DNA of 9,352 nucleotides from Bacteroidota bacterium (GTDB lineage Bacteria > Bacteroidota > Bacteroidia > Flavobacteriales > Weeksellaceae). The notes under the pieces are model-generated. The model saw only the letters and a list, made by a program, of their open reading frames with translations, did not search any database and was not told the origin of the DNA. Location: NCBI GenBank assembly GCA_023457935.1, contig JAEXBA010000059.1:1-9352 (forward strand), in the 5' to 3' direction. The position numbers and the translations under genes were made by a program. How positions within the stretch are numbered: position 1 is the stretch's first letter; each line of letters begins with the position of its first letter. Positions 1 to 6,518 of the stretch are shown here, piece after piece.

Positions 1-890
1 GTAATCCAGCCGATATCGGCGGTACACCAGTAAATATCGTTCTCTTTATAATTGAAAACATTTTTAAAAGTGTAACCTGTATAAACCATGTAACCCGCTG
101 TTGTATGCAGCATTCCTTTCGGTTTTCCGGTTGAGCCGGAAGTGTACAGAATGAAAAGCGGATCTTCGGCATCCATGATTTTCGAAACAAAATCAGGAGA
201 AGCTTTTTCGTATAAATCTTCCATCCAGACATCGCGACCTTCTTTCATCGTTACTTCTCCGCCGGTTCTTTTCACCACCAGAACTTTCTCGATCGTCGGA
301 CATTTTTCAACGGCCTTATCAATAATTCCTTTCAGATCGATGGCTTTGCTTCCGCGGTAACTTCCATCGGAACAAACGATTACTTTCGCCTCACAGTCGT
401 TCACACGCGATGCAACGGCCGTATCGGAAAATCCTGCAAAAATAACGGAATGAACCGCGCCCATTCTTGCACACGCCAACATTGTAATAGCCAATTCCGG
501 AATCATCGGAAGATAAATGCAGACACGGTCACCTTTTTCCACACCAAGTTCTTTCAGAACGTTGGCTGTTTTACACACTCTTTCGTGAAGTTCGCGGTAG
601 GAAATATGCTGCGCTTCTTCTTTAGGGTCGTTCGGTTCCCAAATGATTGCTGTTTTGTCGCCACGAACCGAAAGATGACGGTCCAGACAGTTTTTGGTGA
701 TATTCAGTTTGGCGTTTTTAAACCATTTTACTTTGGCTTCTTCCATGTCGAAATCTACAACTTTCGTCCAGCGCTGATACCAAACAAAGCCCTCATCTGC
801 AACCTTATCCCAGAATTTTTTCGGATTTTTTATTGATTTCTTGTACTGCTTAAAATAATCGGGCAAGTCGTCGATATAAAAGTTCTTCAT
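1..890 (-). CDS. acs: Acetyl-CoA synthetase (AMP-forming), N-terminal part, cut by left window edge
   Basis: This enzyme converts acetate, ATP and CoA to acetyl-CoA, AMP and pyrophosphate in the cytoplasm. I translated the open frame by hand. It starts at the ATG at 888-890 (MKNFYIDDLPDYFKQYKKSI) and stays open for 296 codons to the window edge, about 45% of the roughly 650 residues usual for Acs. Visible family marks are the N-terminal FW / VKWF / LNITKNCLDRH region, the CIYLPMIPE and MLACARMGAVHSVIFAGFS segments, the ATP-binding A3 loop YTSGSTGKPKG at residues 249-259, and YWCTADIGWI(T) at the very edge. The edge residues GWIT align with the Acs acetate-pocket segment GWVT, which supports acetate as substrate. 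The C-terminal domain with the catalytic lysine lies outside the window. The gene lies 217 bp downstream of a second, different acyl-CoA ligase, with repeats in between, so it may have its own promoter; I see no convincing one. Confidence 0.95.
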   Translation of the reverse strand, partial: MKNFYIDDLPDYFKQYKKSIKNPKKFWDKVADEGFVWYQRWTKVVDFDMEEAKVKWFKNAKLNITKNCLDRHLSVRGDKTAIIWEPNDPKEEAQHISYRELHERVCKTANVLKELGVEKGDRVCIYLPMIPELAITMLACARMGAVHSVIFAGFSDTAVASRVNDCEAKVIVCSDGSYRGSKAIDLKGIIDKAVEKCPTIEKVLVVKRTGGEVTMKEGRDVWMEDLYEKASPDFVSKIMDAEDPLFILYTSGSTGKPKGMLHTTAGYMVYTGYTFKNVFNYKENDIYWCTADIGWI

Positions 891-900
891 AATATTATTT

Positions 901-956
901 GTTTAATGTTCAAGGTTTAATGTTCAGGGTTTAAATTTCAAAGTTCAAAGTTTATT
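901..956. repeat. Heptamer tandem array upstream of acs
   Basis: Eight consecutive 7-bp units follow one another: gtttaat, gttcaag, gtttaat, gttcagg, gtttaaa, tttcaaa, gttcaaa, gtttatt. Units 1-2 and 3-4 also form an almost perfect 14-bp duplication (901-914 and 915-928, differing at one position). The array ends 10 bp from the acs start codon, so on the minus strand it fills the 5' leader or promoter-proximal region of acs. The period is clear by eye; any function is unknown. Confidence 0.8.
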
Positions 957-961
957 TTTCA

Positions 962-1050
962 GGAGCCGGGAACCTGCTTTTTGCTGTATCTTTTTTGGTT
1001 ATTTCGCTTTCGCTCAACAACCAAAAAAGGATGCCGCTTCAATCAGGGCT
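962..1050. repeat. Palindromic intergenic element, probable dispersed genomic repeat
   Basis: This non-coding block has a central inverted repeat: left arm cttttttggtt (990-1000) and right arm aaccaaaaaag (1019-1029), perfectly complementary over 11 bp, with some further pairing toward the loop after one mismatch. The flanks, beginning ggagccggg and ending atgccgcttcaatcagggct, resemble from memory a recurrent intergenic repeat of Flavobacterium and Chryseobacterium genomes in which the flanks are conserved and the hairpin varies. That recognition is recall, not a search. As RNA it would fold in either orientation. The arms end in T and A runs, so it could also work as a bidirectional terminator between the two ligase genes. 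No reading frame or transposase is associated with it. Confidence 0.6.
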
Positions 1051-1085
1051 ATGTTTCAGCGCCGGAAACCAAATTTCAGTCAATT

Positions 1086-1113
1086 CTCAACTTTCAGCTT
1101 TCCATTTTCAACT
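1086..1113. repeat. Heptamer array across the stop codon of the upstream ligase
   Basis: Four degenerate 7-bp units of consensus ttcaact (ctcaact, ttcagct, ttccatt, ttcaact) run from the downstream side into the end of the propionyl-CoA-synthetase-like gene. They cover its stop codon (1108-1110) and final serine codon (1111-1113). The units are diverged, so this is less certain than the other arrays. Confidence 0.5.
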
Positions 1114-2994
1114 GTTATAGAAATTAATCTTTTCCTGAATTTCCCCTACAATTGCTTCATCATCAATGGTGGAAGGAATCTGGAATTCTTTTCCGTCGAG
1201 CATTGTTCTGATCAGTTTTCTCAGGATTTTTCCGGAGCGGGTTTTTGGCAAACGGTTTACTACCATTACATTTTTCAGTGAAGCTACGGCACCAATCTGT
1301 TCTCTTACCAAGGCAATCACTTCTTTTTCAATGGTTTTTTCATCCTTGTTAACGCCAGCTTTCGTTACTGCAACGGCAAAAGGAATCTGTCCTTTCAGCT
1401 GATCTTCCATTCCAACTACCGCACATTCCGCAATATCAGGATGGCCGGAAACCACTTCTTCCATTTCGGAAGTTGACAGTCTGTGACCCGCAACATTAAT
1501 GACGTCATCCACACGGCCTGTTACGAAAATATAACCGTCTTCATCCTTAATCGCGCCATCTCCGGAGAAATAATAACCAGGGTATTGAGACAGATAACTT
1601 TTCTGGAATCTTGGGAAATCGTTCCAGATTCCTAACATTGCGCCCGGAGCAAGCGGAAGCTTGATGACAAGATAACCTTCGTGGTGAGGATCGAGCTCGT
1701 AGCCGTTTTCATCAAAAATCATAATATCGTAACCCGGAATTGGTTTTCCGGCAGATGCTCTTTTAATTTTATAATCATCAAAATACGTCATCAGACCAAG
1801 CATCGGCGAACCGGATTCTGTTTGCCACCAATGATCAATTGCAGGAATTCCGATGTGTTCTGCAAACCAGTCGAGCGTTGCAACATCGCATCTTTCACCT
1901 GCAAGGAATTGCTTCTTGTAATTGGAAAGGTCATATTTCTTGATGAATTCACCGTCCGGATCTTCTTTCTTAATGGCTCTGATGGCGGTTGGAGCGGTGA
2001 ACATTGTATTCACTTTATGTTCAGAAATTACTCTCCAGAAAGTTCCTGCATCAGGAGTCATTACCGGTTTTCCTTCAAAAATTACTGTTGTATTTCTGTG
2101 AAGAAGCGGTCCGTATGCCATGAACGAGTGACCAACTGCCCAACCGAAATCAGAAGCTGCCCAAAACACTTCTCCAGGTTCCATTCCGTAATGGTATTTC
2201 ATAGAAAATTTCAGTGCTGTTGCGTGTCCGCCGGTATCTCTTGCAACGCCTTTTGGTTTTCCTGTTGTTCCTGAAGTGTAGAGTAAATAAAGTGGATGTG
2301 TGGCTTCAACTTCCACATAATCTGCTGGTTCAGATTTATCGACAAGTTCCTGATAATCGATGGTTCCCTCAAAATATTCGTGTTTATTGTCAATCAACTG
2401 ACGGTCAAAAACAATGATGTTATCCACTTTGTCCTGCGCAAGTTCAATTGCCTGTGACACCAAAGGAAGATATGGAATTCTGCGTGCAACTTCAACTCCG
2501 GCAGTGGAAGTAATCATTACTTTTGGCTTACAGTCGTCAATTCTTACCACAAGTTCGTGCGGTGCAAAACCTCCGAAAACTACGTTGTGAATAACACCGA
2601 TTCTTGCACACGCCAACATCGAGAATAAAGTCTGTGGAATCATCGGCATGTAAATTACGGCTGTATCACCTTTTGCCAGTCCGAGTGATTTCAGTCCGCC
2701 CGCTAATTTTGAAACTTCTTCTTTCAGCTGATTAAATGTGAATTTCTGCTGCTTTTCTGTAACCGGCGAATCGTAAATTACAGCAACCTGATCTCCGTAA
2801 CCGTCTTCGATATGCTTGTCGATACACAAGTAGCTCATGTTGAGTTTTCCGTCTTTAAACCAAAGCGGATAACCGTTTTCATCCTCAGAAAGAATGGTTT
2901 TCGGGAACTGGAACCATTTGATTTCTTTCGCTTGCTCTTCCCAGAATTTCTCTTTGTTCTCGATGCTTTCGTTAAACATTTCCTGCGCTTTCAT
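1108..2994 (-). CDS. prpE: Propionyl-CoA synthetase-like AMP-forming acyl-CoA ligase
   Basis: This 628-residue ANL-superfamily enzyme activates a short-chain fatty acid to its CoA thioester through an acyl-AMP intermediate; it is probably cytoplasmic. The length and the segments YTSGTTGKPKG (residues 239-249, ATP loop), DTGGHATAL, GPLLH, EGKPVMTPDAGTFWRVISEH, TAPTAIRAIKKEDPDG and DHWWQTESG (387-395) match the PrpE/ACSS3 branch better than classical Acs. GDG (478-480), GRVDDVINVAGHRL (493-506) and the catalytic lysine K589 in PKTRSGK are present, so the enzyme looks complete. Relative to Salmonella Acs pocket residues V310, T311, V386 and W414, motif alignment gives A286, V287, A365 and W390: a wider pocket, in keeping with propionate. 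The ATG at 2992-2994 is preceded by AT-rich sequence without a Shine-Dalgarno. It lies between the receiver gene (71 bp upstream) and acs. Propionate as the main substrate is an inference; acetate use remains possible. Confidence 0.85.
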   Translation of the reverse strand: MKAQEMFNESIENKEKFWEEQAKEIKWFQFPKTILSEDENGYPLWFKDGKLNMSYLCIDKHIEDGYGDQVAVIYDSPVTEKQQKFTFNQLKEEVSKLAGGLKSLGLAKGDTAVIYMPMIPQTLFSMLACARIGVIHNVVFGGFAPHELVVRIDDCKPKVMITSTAGVEVARRIPYLPLVSQAIELAQDKVDNIIVFDRQLIDNKHEYFEGTIDYQELVDKSEPADYVEVEATHPLYLLYTSGTTGKPKGVARDTGGHATALKFSMKYHYGMEPGEVFWAASDFGWAVGHSFMAYGPLLHRNTTVIFEGKPVMTPDAGTFWRVISEHKVNTMFTAPTAIRAIKKEDPDGEFIKKYDLSNYKKQFLAGERCDVATLDWFAEHIGIPAIDHWWQTESGSPMLGLMTYFDDYKIKRASAGKPIPGYDIMIFDENGYELDPHHEGYLVIKLPLAPGAMLGIWNDFPRFQKSYLSQYPGYYFSGDGAIKDEDGYIFVTGRVDDVINVAGHRLSTSEMEEVVSGHPDIAECAVVGMEDQLKGQIPFAVAVTKAGVNKDEKTIEKEVIALVREQIGAVASLKNVMVVNRLPKTRSGKILRKLIRTMLDGKEFQIPSTIDDEAIVGEIQEKINFYNS

Positions 2995-3065
2995 ATTAAT
3001 TTGATTTTAGATTTATAAATAATTTGGTTTTGAAAAGTGGATGGTTGAACTGATTTTTACTCTAT

Positions 3066-3434
3066 CTAAGTTACCAATTCTTCAACTTTTTCCAGCAGTT
3101 TTTTTATAGAATATGGTTTTGTGACGTACGCATTTGCTCCCATTTGCAGTCCTTTCTCAATATCGCTTTCACCACTTTTTGCAGAAAGGAATATTACTTT
3201 TGTGTCCTTAAACTTTTCATTTTTTCTGATTTCTGAAAGGGTAGTGTAACCGTCTACATTCGGCATCATGATGTCCAGAAGAATTACATCCGGAGTTTCT
3301 TCTTTCAGGATTTCCAGCACTTCGGAACCGTCTCTTGCGATAAAAACTTCATAACCCGCCTTCCGGAAAGAATATTCCAGCGTCATTACTATTTTGTGCT
3401 CGTCATCAGCAATTAATATTTTATATTTAGACAT
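3066..3434 (-). CDS. Stand-alone CheY-like response regulator receiver
   Basis: This 122-residue protein consists only of a receiver domain. The phosphorylation apparatus is intact: acidic pair D10/D11, phospho-acceptor D54 in VILLDIMMPNVDG, switch residue S84 (FLSAKSG) and K106 in VTKPYS. There is no DNA-binding or enzymatic output domain, and the frame ends right after the last helix. It follows the SSF-STAC histidine kinase gene by 155 bp on the same strand and is most likely that kinase's phosphorylation target. The output must therefore pass through another protein or a phosphorelay not present here. The start ATG (3432-3434) lies two bases from a heptamer tandem array, so its initiation region is made of repeat sequence. 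I assign no gene symbol; CrbR of the functionally similar CrbS/CrbR pair carries a LuxR-type output domain that is missing here. Confidence 0.92.
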   Translation of the reverse strand: MSKYKILIADDEHKIVMTLEYSFRKAGYEVFIARDGSEVLEILKEETPDVILLDIMMPNVDGYTTLSEIRKNEKFKDTKVIFLSAKSGESDIEKGLQMGANAYVTKPYSIKKLLEKVEELVT

Positions 3435-3436
3435 GA

Positions 3437-3463
3437 GATTTCAGATTTCAGATTTCAGATTTT
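3437..3463. repeat. Heptamer tandem array at the receiver start codon
   Basis: Three perfect copies of gatttca (3437-3443, 3444-3450, 3451-3457) are followed by a partial copy. On the minus strand this reads as repeated ctgaaat and ends two bases before the receiver ATG, exactly where a ribosome would load. The flanking sequence also offers a weak hairpin (tttcag 3453-3458 with ctgaaa 3468-3473). Confidence 0.85.
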
Positions 3464-3550
3464 TCAACTGAAACCAAATTAAACTTGTTTTAATATTATG
3501 TTTGAAAGTGTAAACCATTTTCTGGATTTCATTGAGATCGATTTTTGCCA

Positions 3551-3565
3551 GAAAAGCAACTTTTC
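3551..3565 (-). other. Small hairpin in the kinase-receiver gap
   Basis: The sequence gaaaag-caa-cttttc is a perfect 6-bp inverted repeat with a 3-base loop, 25 bp past the kinase stop codon. On the transcribed (minus) strand it is not followed by a T run, so it is a poor intrinsic terminator. It could mark a processing or attenuation site between the kinase and the receiver. No promoter matching the Bacteroidetes -7 consensus TAnnTTTG was found in the same gap. Confidence 0.2.
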
Positions 3566-3589
3566 AAAATTGTGCATATGATAAAATCT

Positions 3590-6292
3590 TTACGATTCAG
3601 TTTTCATTTTTTCAGCGTTGTCTGACATCTGATATCTCACATCTGATGTCTGTAAAACAACCTCAAACGTTACTCCAATTTCCTTGTTCTTTGCACTGAT
3701 TTTTCCGCCGTGCGCATCGATAATTTTTTTGCAGATGGAAAGTCCAAGTCCGCTTCCGACAGGTTTTCGGATATTTTGATTCTGACTTTGATAAAACTTT
3801 TCGAAAATAAATTCCAGGTCTTCTTCCGGAATGGTTTTTCCCGTATTGAAGATGGAAATCCTAAGTTCACCGTCTTTTTCCTGAAATTTTGCCTGAATCA
3901 TTCCCTGATCGTTGGTGAATTTCAAAGCATTTCCGAGGATATTCTGAAAAACCTGAATCATCTTCATTTCATCAAAATGGAAAATTTCATTCTGAAGTAA
4001 ATTCACTTCAGAGTGGTGCAGACCGCGCTTTTCAAAAAGATGAATTAAAGGTTTTGCGGCTTTTCGGTACGTTTCAATAATATTTTTTTCTTCAATATGA
4101 AGCGAAACCGATCCTGCTTCAAGCTTGTCGAGATAAAGAATATCGTTGATAATTTCTGCAAGACGGTCGCTTTCTGAAATAATATTTCCGAGGAATTCTT
4201 TCTTGATTTCAGTCGGCATTTCATCATCATCAATCAGGATTTCGCTTGTCGCGCGAATCGCAGTAATCGGAGTTCTCAGTTCGTGCGCAACAGAATCCAG
4301 AAATTCATCTTTCTGTTTGTCTTTGAAAACCAGATTTTTATTCGCGTTCTGAAGATCTTCGGAAAGCAGACGCAACTGCTGACTTTGCTCTGTCAACTGC
4401 CGGTTCAGGTTGATGTTTTCCTTGCTTTCCTCCAGAATTTTCAGTACTTCAGGAAGCGTGATTTTATCTTCTTTTGTTACCCCTTCAATTAGAATTTTTG
4501 CCGAAGCAGTTCCTATTCTTCCGCTCAGTAAATTTTCGGAAAACTTTATGAAACGCGCATCTGCAGTGTCATCGTCATCGGTGATGTTGTATTTCAGATT
4601 GAATATTTTTAGTGCCTGCTGCGTTTTTTTCTCACCCAAAAATTTCACCAGAATTTTCTGAATATCGGAAACGTGTGCTGTTCCGCGCCAGATGTAGGCG
4701 TTTTCGTGATTGCGGATGTAATCGTCAATATCAGCGTAGAGTTCAGCGTAATTTCTTTCTCTGTATGAACCAACGGTATTTGCAGAAACAATTCCGTAGA
4801 TGCCGGCATTTATCAAAATACTCCAGAAAAAGGTGTTGAAAATTGGACTTAGATAAGGTATTTTCAGAAACTGAAATACAAAATTTTCCGCGACCAGATT
4901 TTTGAATGTATCTGAATAATTCGGTAAGATTAGATTTACGTAGCAAATTCCAACTCCAGCAATAATTCCCAGAACTGCGCCTTTATAACTTCCGCGTCGC
5001 CAGTAAAGTCCGCCAAAAAATGCGGGCGCCAACTGCGCAACAAGAACGAAAGAAATCAGTCCGACTGAAAAAAGTGAGTTCGTTGCAATTAAAGATTTAT
5101 AGAACAGAAATCCGATCAAAATCAACATTAAAATACTGATTTTCCTAATGTTGACGATGGTTTTTGTGTTGTTGCTTACATTATCAATTTTAAAACTTTC
5201 GAGCCATCCGTAAGGAATAATGACATTGTTGGAAAGCATTACCGACAGTGAAATACTCGAAATAATAATCATGGAAATTGATGCGCTTAATCCGCCCAAA
5301 AACACAATCAGCGAAATAAAACTGTTCCCGAATTTCTGTGGAATTAGCAACGCATAAAAATCTGCATTAATGTTCTGTCCCTGAAAAAGATAATTTCCGC
5401 CCCAAGCAACCGGAAAAACAAACAGATTGAAAATCAGCATATAAAGCGGGAAAACCCAGATGGCGGTTTTCAGATGTTTTTCGGATTTATTTTCTACGAT
5501 TGCGGTGTGAAACTGTCTTGGCAAAAGAAAAATTGCGGACATTGAAAGCATGGTAAGCATCGCCCAATTGAAACCGCTGTCCAAAGTGGAAAGCGAATTG
5601 ATTCTGTCGAAATCCGGAAGTTGCGAAGCTTTCGAATAAATGTCTCCAAATCCGTTGAAAACGCCATAAACCACAAAAAGTCCGAGAATGATAAAGAACA
5701 CCAGTTTCAGGAAACTTTCGGTTGCAACAGCGGCGATAATTCCGGCTCTTTTTTCGGACGCATCAACGTAACGCGTTCCGTAATACGCGGAAAAAACGGC
5801 AATTAACAGAACAACATACGTTGCGGTATCCTGAAAAATATTCTCTGAATGCGACGTGTCGGAAATCAAATGAAAAGTTTCTGAAATGGCTTTAATCTGA
5901 AGTCCGATGTACGGAATTACCGCAAGAATGCAGACCACCGCCACCAAAGCGCCGAGAAATCTTCCGTTTCCGTAACGCAGCGAAATGAAATCGGCAACGC
6001 TGGAAATTTTGTTCACTCTGGAAATCCGTATAATTTTCGACTGAATAAAAATCCACGCCGGAATAATAATGACCGGACCAATGTAAATGGCCATATAATG
6101 CAAACCTTCTTTGGCGGCAACACCGATGCTTCCGTAAAATGTCCAGGCAGAACAGTAAACTGCAATGGAAAGCGCGTAAACGTAAGGATTATTCGTCCAG
6201 AAATTACTCTTCTTCTTCTCCGCCCAGTAAGCGATGAAGAACAAAAGTCCCAGATACAGGATGATAATCACAAAAATTAACGAACTACTCAC
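3590..6292 (-). CDS. SSF-STAC sensor histidine kinase (CrbS/CbrA-like)
   Basis: This 900-residue hybrid sensor carries a sodium:solute symporter-like domain (residues 1 to about 505, some 13 hydrophobic segments), a STAC domain (about 535-605, with FLG, TADARFIKFSENLLSGRIG and TASAKILI), a coiled-coil linker rich in Q and L (about 615-660), a HisKA domain with phospho-acceptor H670 in VAHELRTP, and a HATPase_c domain (about 770-880). The N box has N788, the F box is FEKFYQ and the G2 box is GSGLGL (847-852). The G1 box reads NTGKTI instead of the usual DTGxGI. In the related CrbS and CbrA a PAS domain sits before the kinase core; here there is none. The start is GTG (6290-6292), overlapping the preceding gene by 8 bp. 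An in-frame TAA lies 15 bases upstream, and the next ATG would delete the first membrane helices. Residues 881-891 are encoded by a heptamer repeat and lie outside the kinase fold. It probably senses uptake or presence of a carboxylate and signals to the adjacent receiver. Confidence 0.93.
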   Translation of the reverse strand: MSSSLIFVIIILYLGLLFFIAYWAEKKKSNFWTNNPYVYALSIAVYCSAWTFYGSIGVAAKEGLHYMAIYIGPVIIIPAWIFIQSKIIRISRVNKISSVADFISLRYGNGRFLGALVAVVCILAVIPYIGLQIKAISETFHLISDTSHSENIFQDTATYVVLLIAVFSAYYGTRYVDASEKRAGIIAAVATESFLKLVFFIILGLFVVYGVFNGFGDIYSKASQLPDFDRINSLSTLDSGFNWAMLTMLSMSAIFLLPRQFHTAIVENKSEKHLKTAIWVFPLYMLIFNLFVFPVAWGGNYLFQGQNINADFYALLIPQKFGNSFISLIVFLGGLSASISMIIISSISLSVMLSNNVIIPYGWLESFKIDNVSNNTKTIVNIRKISILMLILIGFLFYKSLIATNSLFSVGLISFVLVAQLAPAFFGGLYWRRGSYKGAVLGIIAGVGICYVNLILPNYSDTFKNLVAENFVFQFLKIPYLSPIFNTFFWSILINAGIYGIVSANTVGSYRERNYAELYADIDDYIRNHENAYIWRGTAHVSDIQKILVKFLGEKKTQQALKIFNLKYNITDDDDTADARFIKFSENLLSGRIGTASAKILIEGVTKEDKITLPEVLKILEESKENINLNRQLTEQSQQLRLLSEDLQNANKNLVFKDKQKDEFLDSVAHELRTPITAIRATSEILIDDDEMPTEIKKEFLGNIISESDRLAEIINDILYLDKLEAGSVSLHIEEKNIIETYRKAAKPLIHLFEKRGLHHSEVNLLQNEIFHFDEMKMIQVFQNILGNALKFTNDQGMIQAKFQEKDGELRISIFNTGKTIPEEDLEFIFEKFYQSQNQNIRKPVGSGLGLSICKKIIDAHGGKISAKNKEIGVTFEVVLQTSDVRYQMSDNAEKMKTES
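3621..3652. repeat. Heptamer array inside the 3' end of the kinase gene
   Basis: Units tctgaca, tctgata, tctcaca, tctgatg and a partial tctg follow one another with a 7-bp period. On the coding strand they encode residues 881-891 (QTSDVRYQMSD) of the kinase, after the last strand of the ATPase domain. Because 7 is not a multiple of 3, each unit is read in a different frame, and gain or loss of one unit would change the residues after it and the stop codon. Confidence 0.8.
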
Positions 6293-6479
6293 CGAATTTT
6301 CTGAAAATTAAAAATGAAAACACTGAGGAAATAAGCCAAACTGTAAATACATAAATGTAAAACACAGGAAAACCGAAACTCTCCTGCGATTTACTAAAAA
6401 GAAGCAAAACCGGCGTATTGAACATCACGAGAAGTGCAATGCTTAATACGGCCAGTTTTTGCTTGTGTCTTTTTTTCAT
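6285..6479 (-). CDS. Small two-helix inner-membrane protein between symporter and sensor kinase
   Basis: This 64-residue protein has a basic N-terminus (KKRHKQK), a hydrophobic helix at about residues 9-28, a short loop with SKSQESFG, a second helix at about 38-59 and a basic end (RKFGE). By the positive-inside rule both ends should face the cytoplasm. It starts at the ATG at 6477-6479, 39 bp after the symporter stop codon. Its stop codon TAG (6285-6287) lies inside the first codons of the kinase, whose GTG start overlaps this gene by 8 bp, which points to translational coupling. I do not recognise a named family with confidence; I recall similar FGxPxxYxYxFxVW-type short proteins beside SSF transporters in other bacteria, unchecked. 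Tight packing between two SSF-domain genes suggests an accessory or assembly subunit for one of them. Confidence 0.75.
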   Translation of the reverse strand: MKKRHKQKLAVLSIALLVMFNTPVLLLFSKSQESFGFPVFYIYVFTVWLISSVFSFLIFRKFGE

Positions 6480-6483
6480 TTAA

Positions 6484-6502
6484 TTAGAATTGTTCATTCT
6501 AA
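6484..6502 (-). other. AT-rich hairpin between symporter and small membrane protein genes
   Basis: The arms ttagaat (6484-6490) and attctaa (6496-6502) are perfectly complementary around a 5-base loop. They sit in the 39-bp gap downstream of the symporter and end 4 bp before the next start codon. The stem is AT-rich and lacks a following T run, so it is not a standard terminator. It could lower readthrough or translation of the downstream genes, or protect the end of the symporter message. Confidence 0.35.
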
Positions 6503-6518
6503 AGTTAAATAAAATCTG

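Noticed and set aside
142..836. Plus-strand open frames opposite the partial acs
   Set aside because: They are antisense shadows: the minus-strand frame encodes a continuous Acs with family motifs, whereas the plus-strand translations show no recognisable domain.
815..890. Possible fusion or frameshift at the N-terminus of acs
   Set aside because: Hand translation from the ATG at 888-890 gives an uninterrupted normal Acs N-terminus.
946..953. Possible acs promoter -7 element (minus strand AAACTTTG against TAnnTTTG)
   Set aside because: One mismatch, inside a heptamer array that yields such matches by chance, and no TTG-type -33 element at the right spacing.
901..1113. CRISPR array or insertion-sequence remnant between the ligase genes
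   Set aside because: There are no repeat-spacer units of CRISPR length, no transposase fragment and no target-site duplication visible; simple tandem repeats plus one palindrome explain the region better.
1681..2274. A 197-codon plus-strand open frame opposite the propionyl-CoA-synthetase-like gene
   Set aside because: It is fully antisense to conserved ligase sequence, Cys/Phe-rich without a domain pattern, and has no independent support.
3551..3565. Rho-independent terminator after the kinase
   Set aside because: The stem is only 6 bp and no T run follows on the transcribed strand; kept only as a low-confidence hairpin.
3835..3850. Altered G1 box taken as evidence of an inactive kinase
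   Set aside because: H670, N788, the F box and GSGLGL are all intact, and Asn in the G1 position occurs in active kinases.
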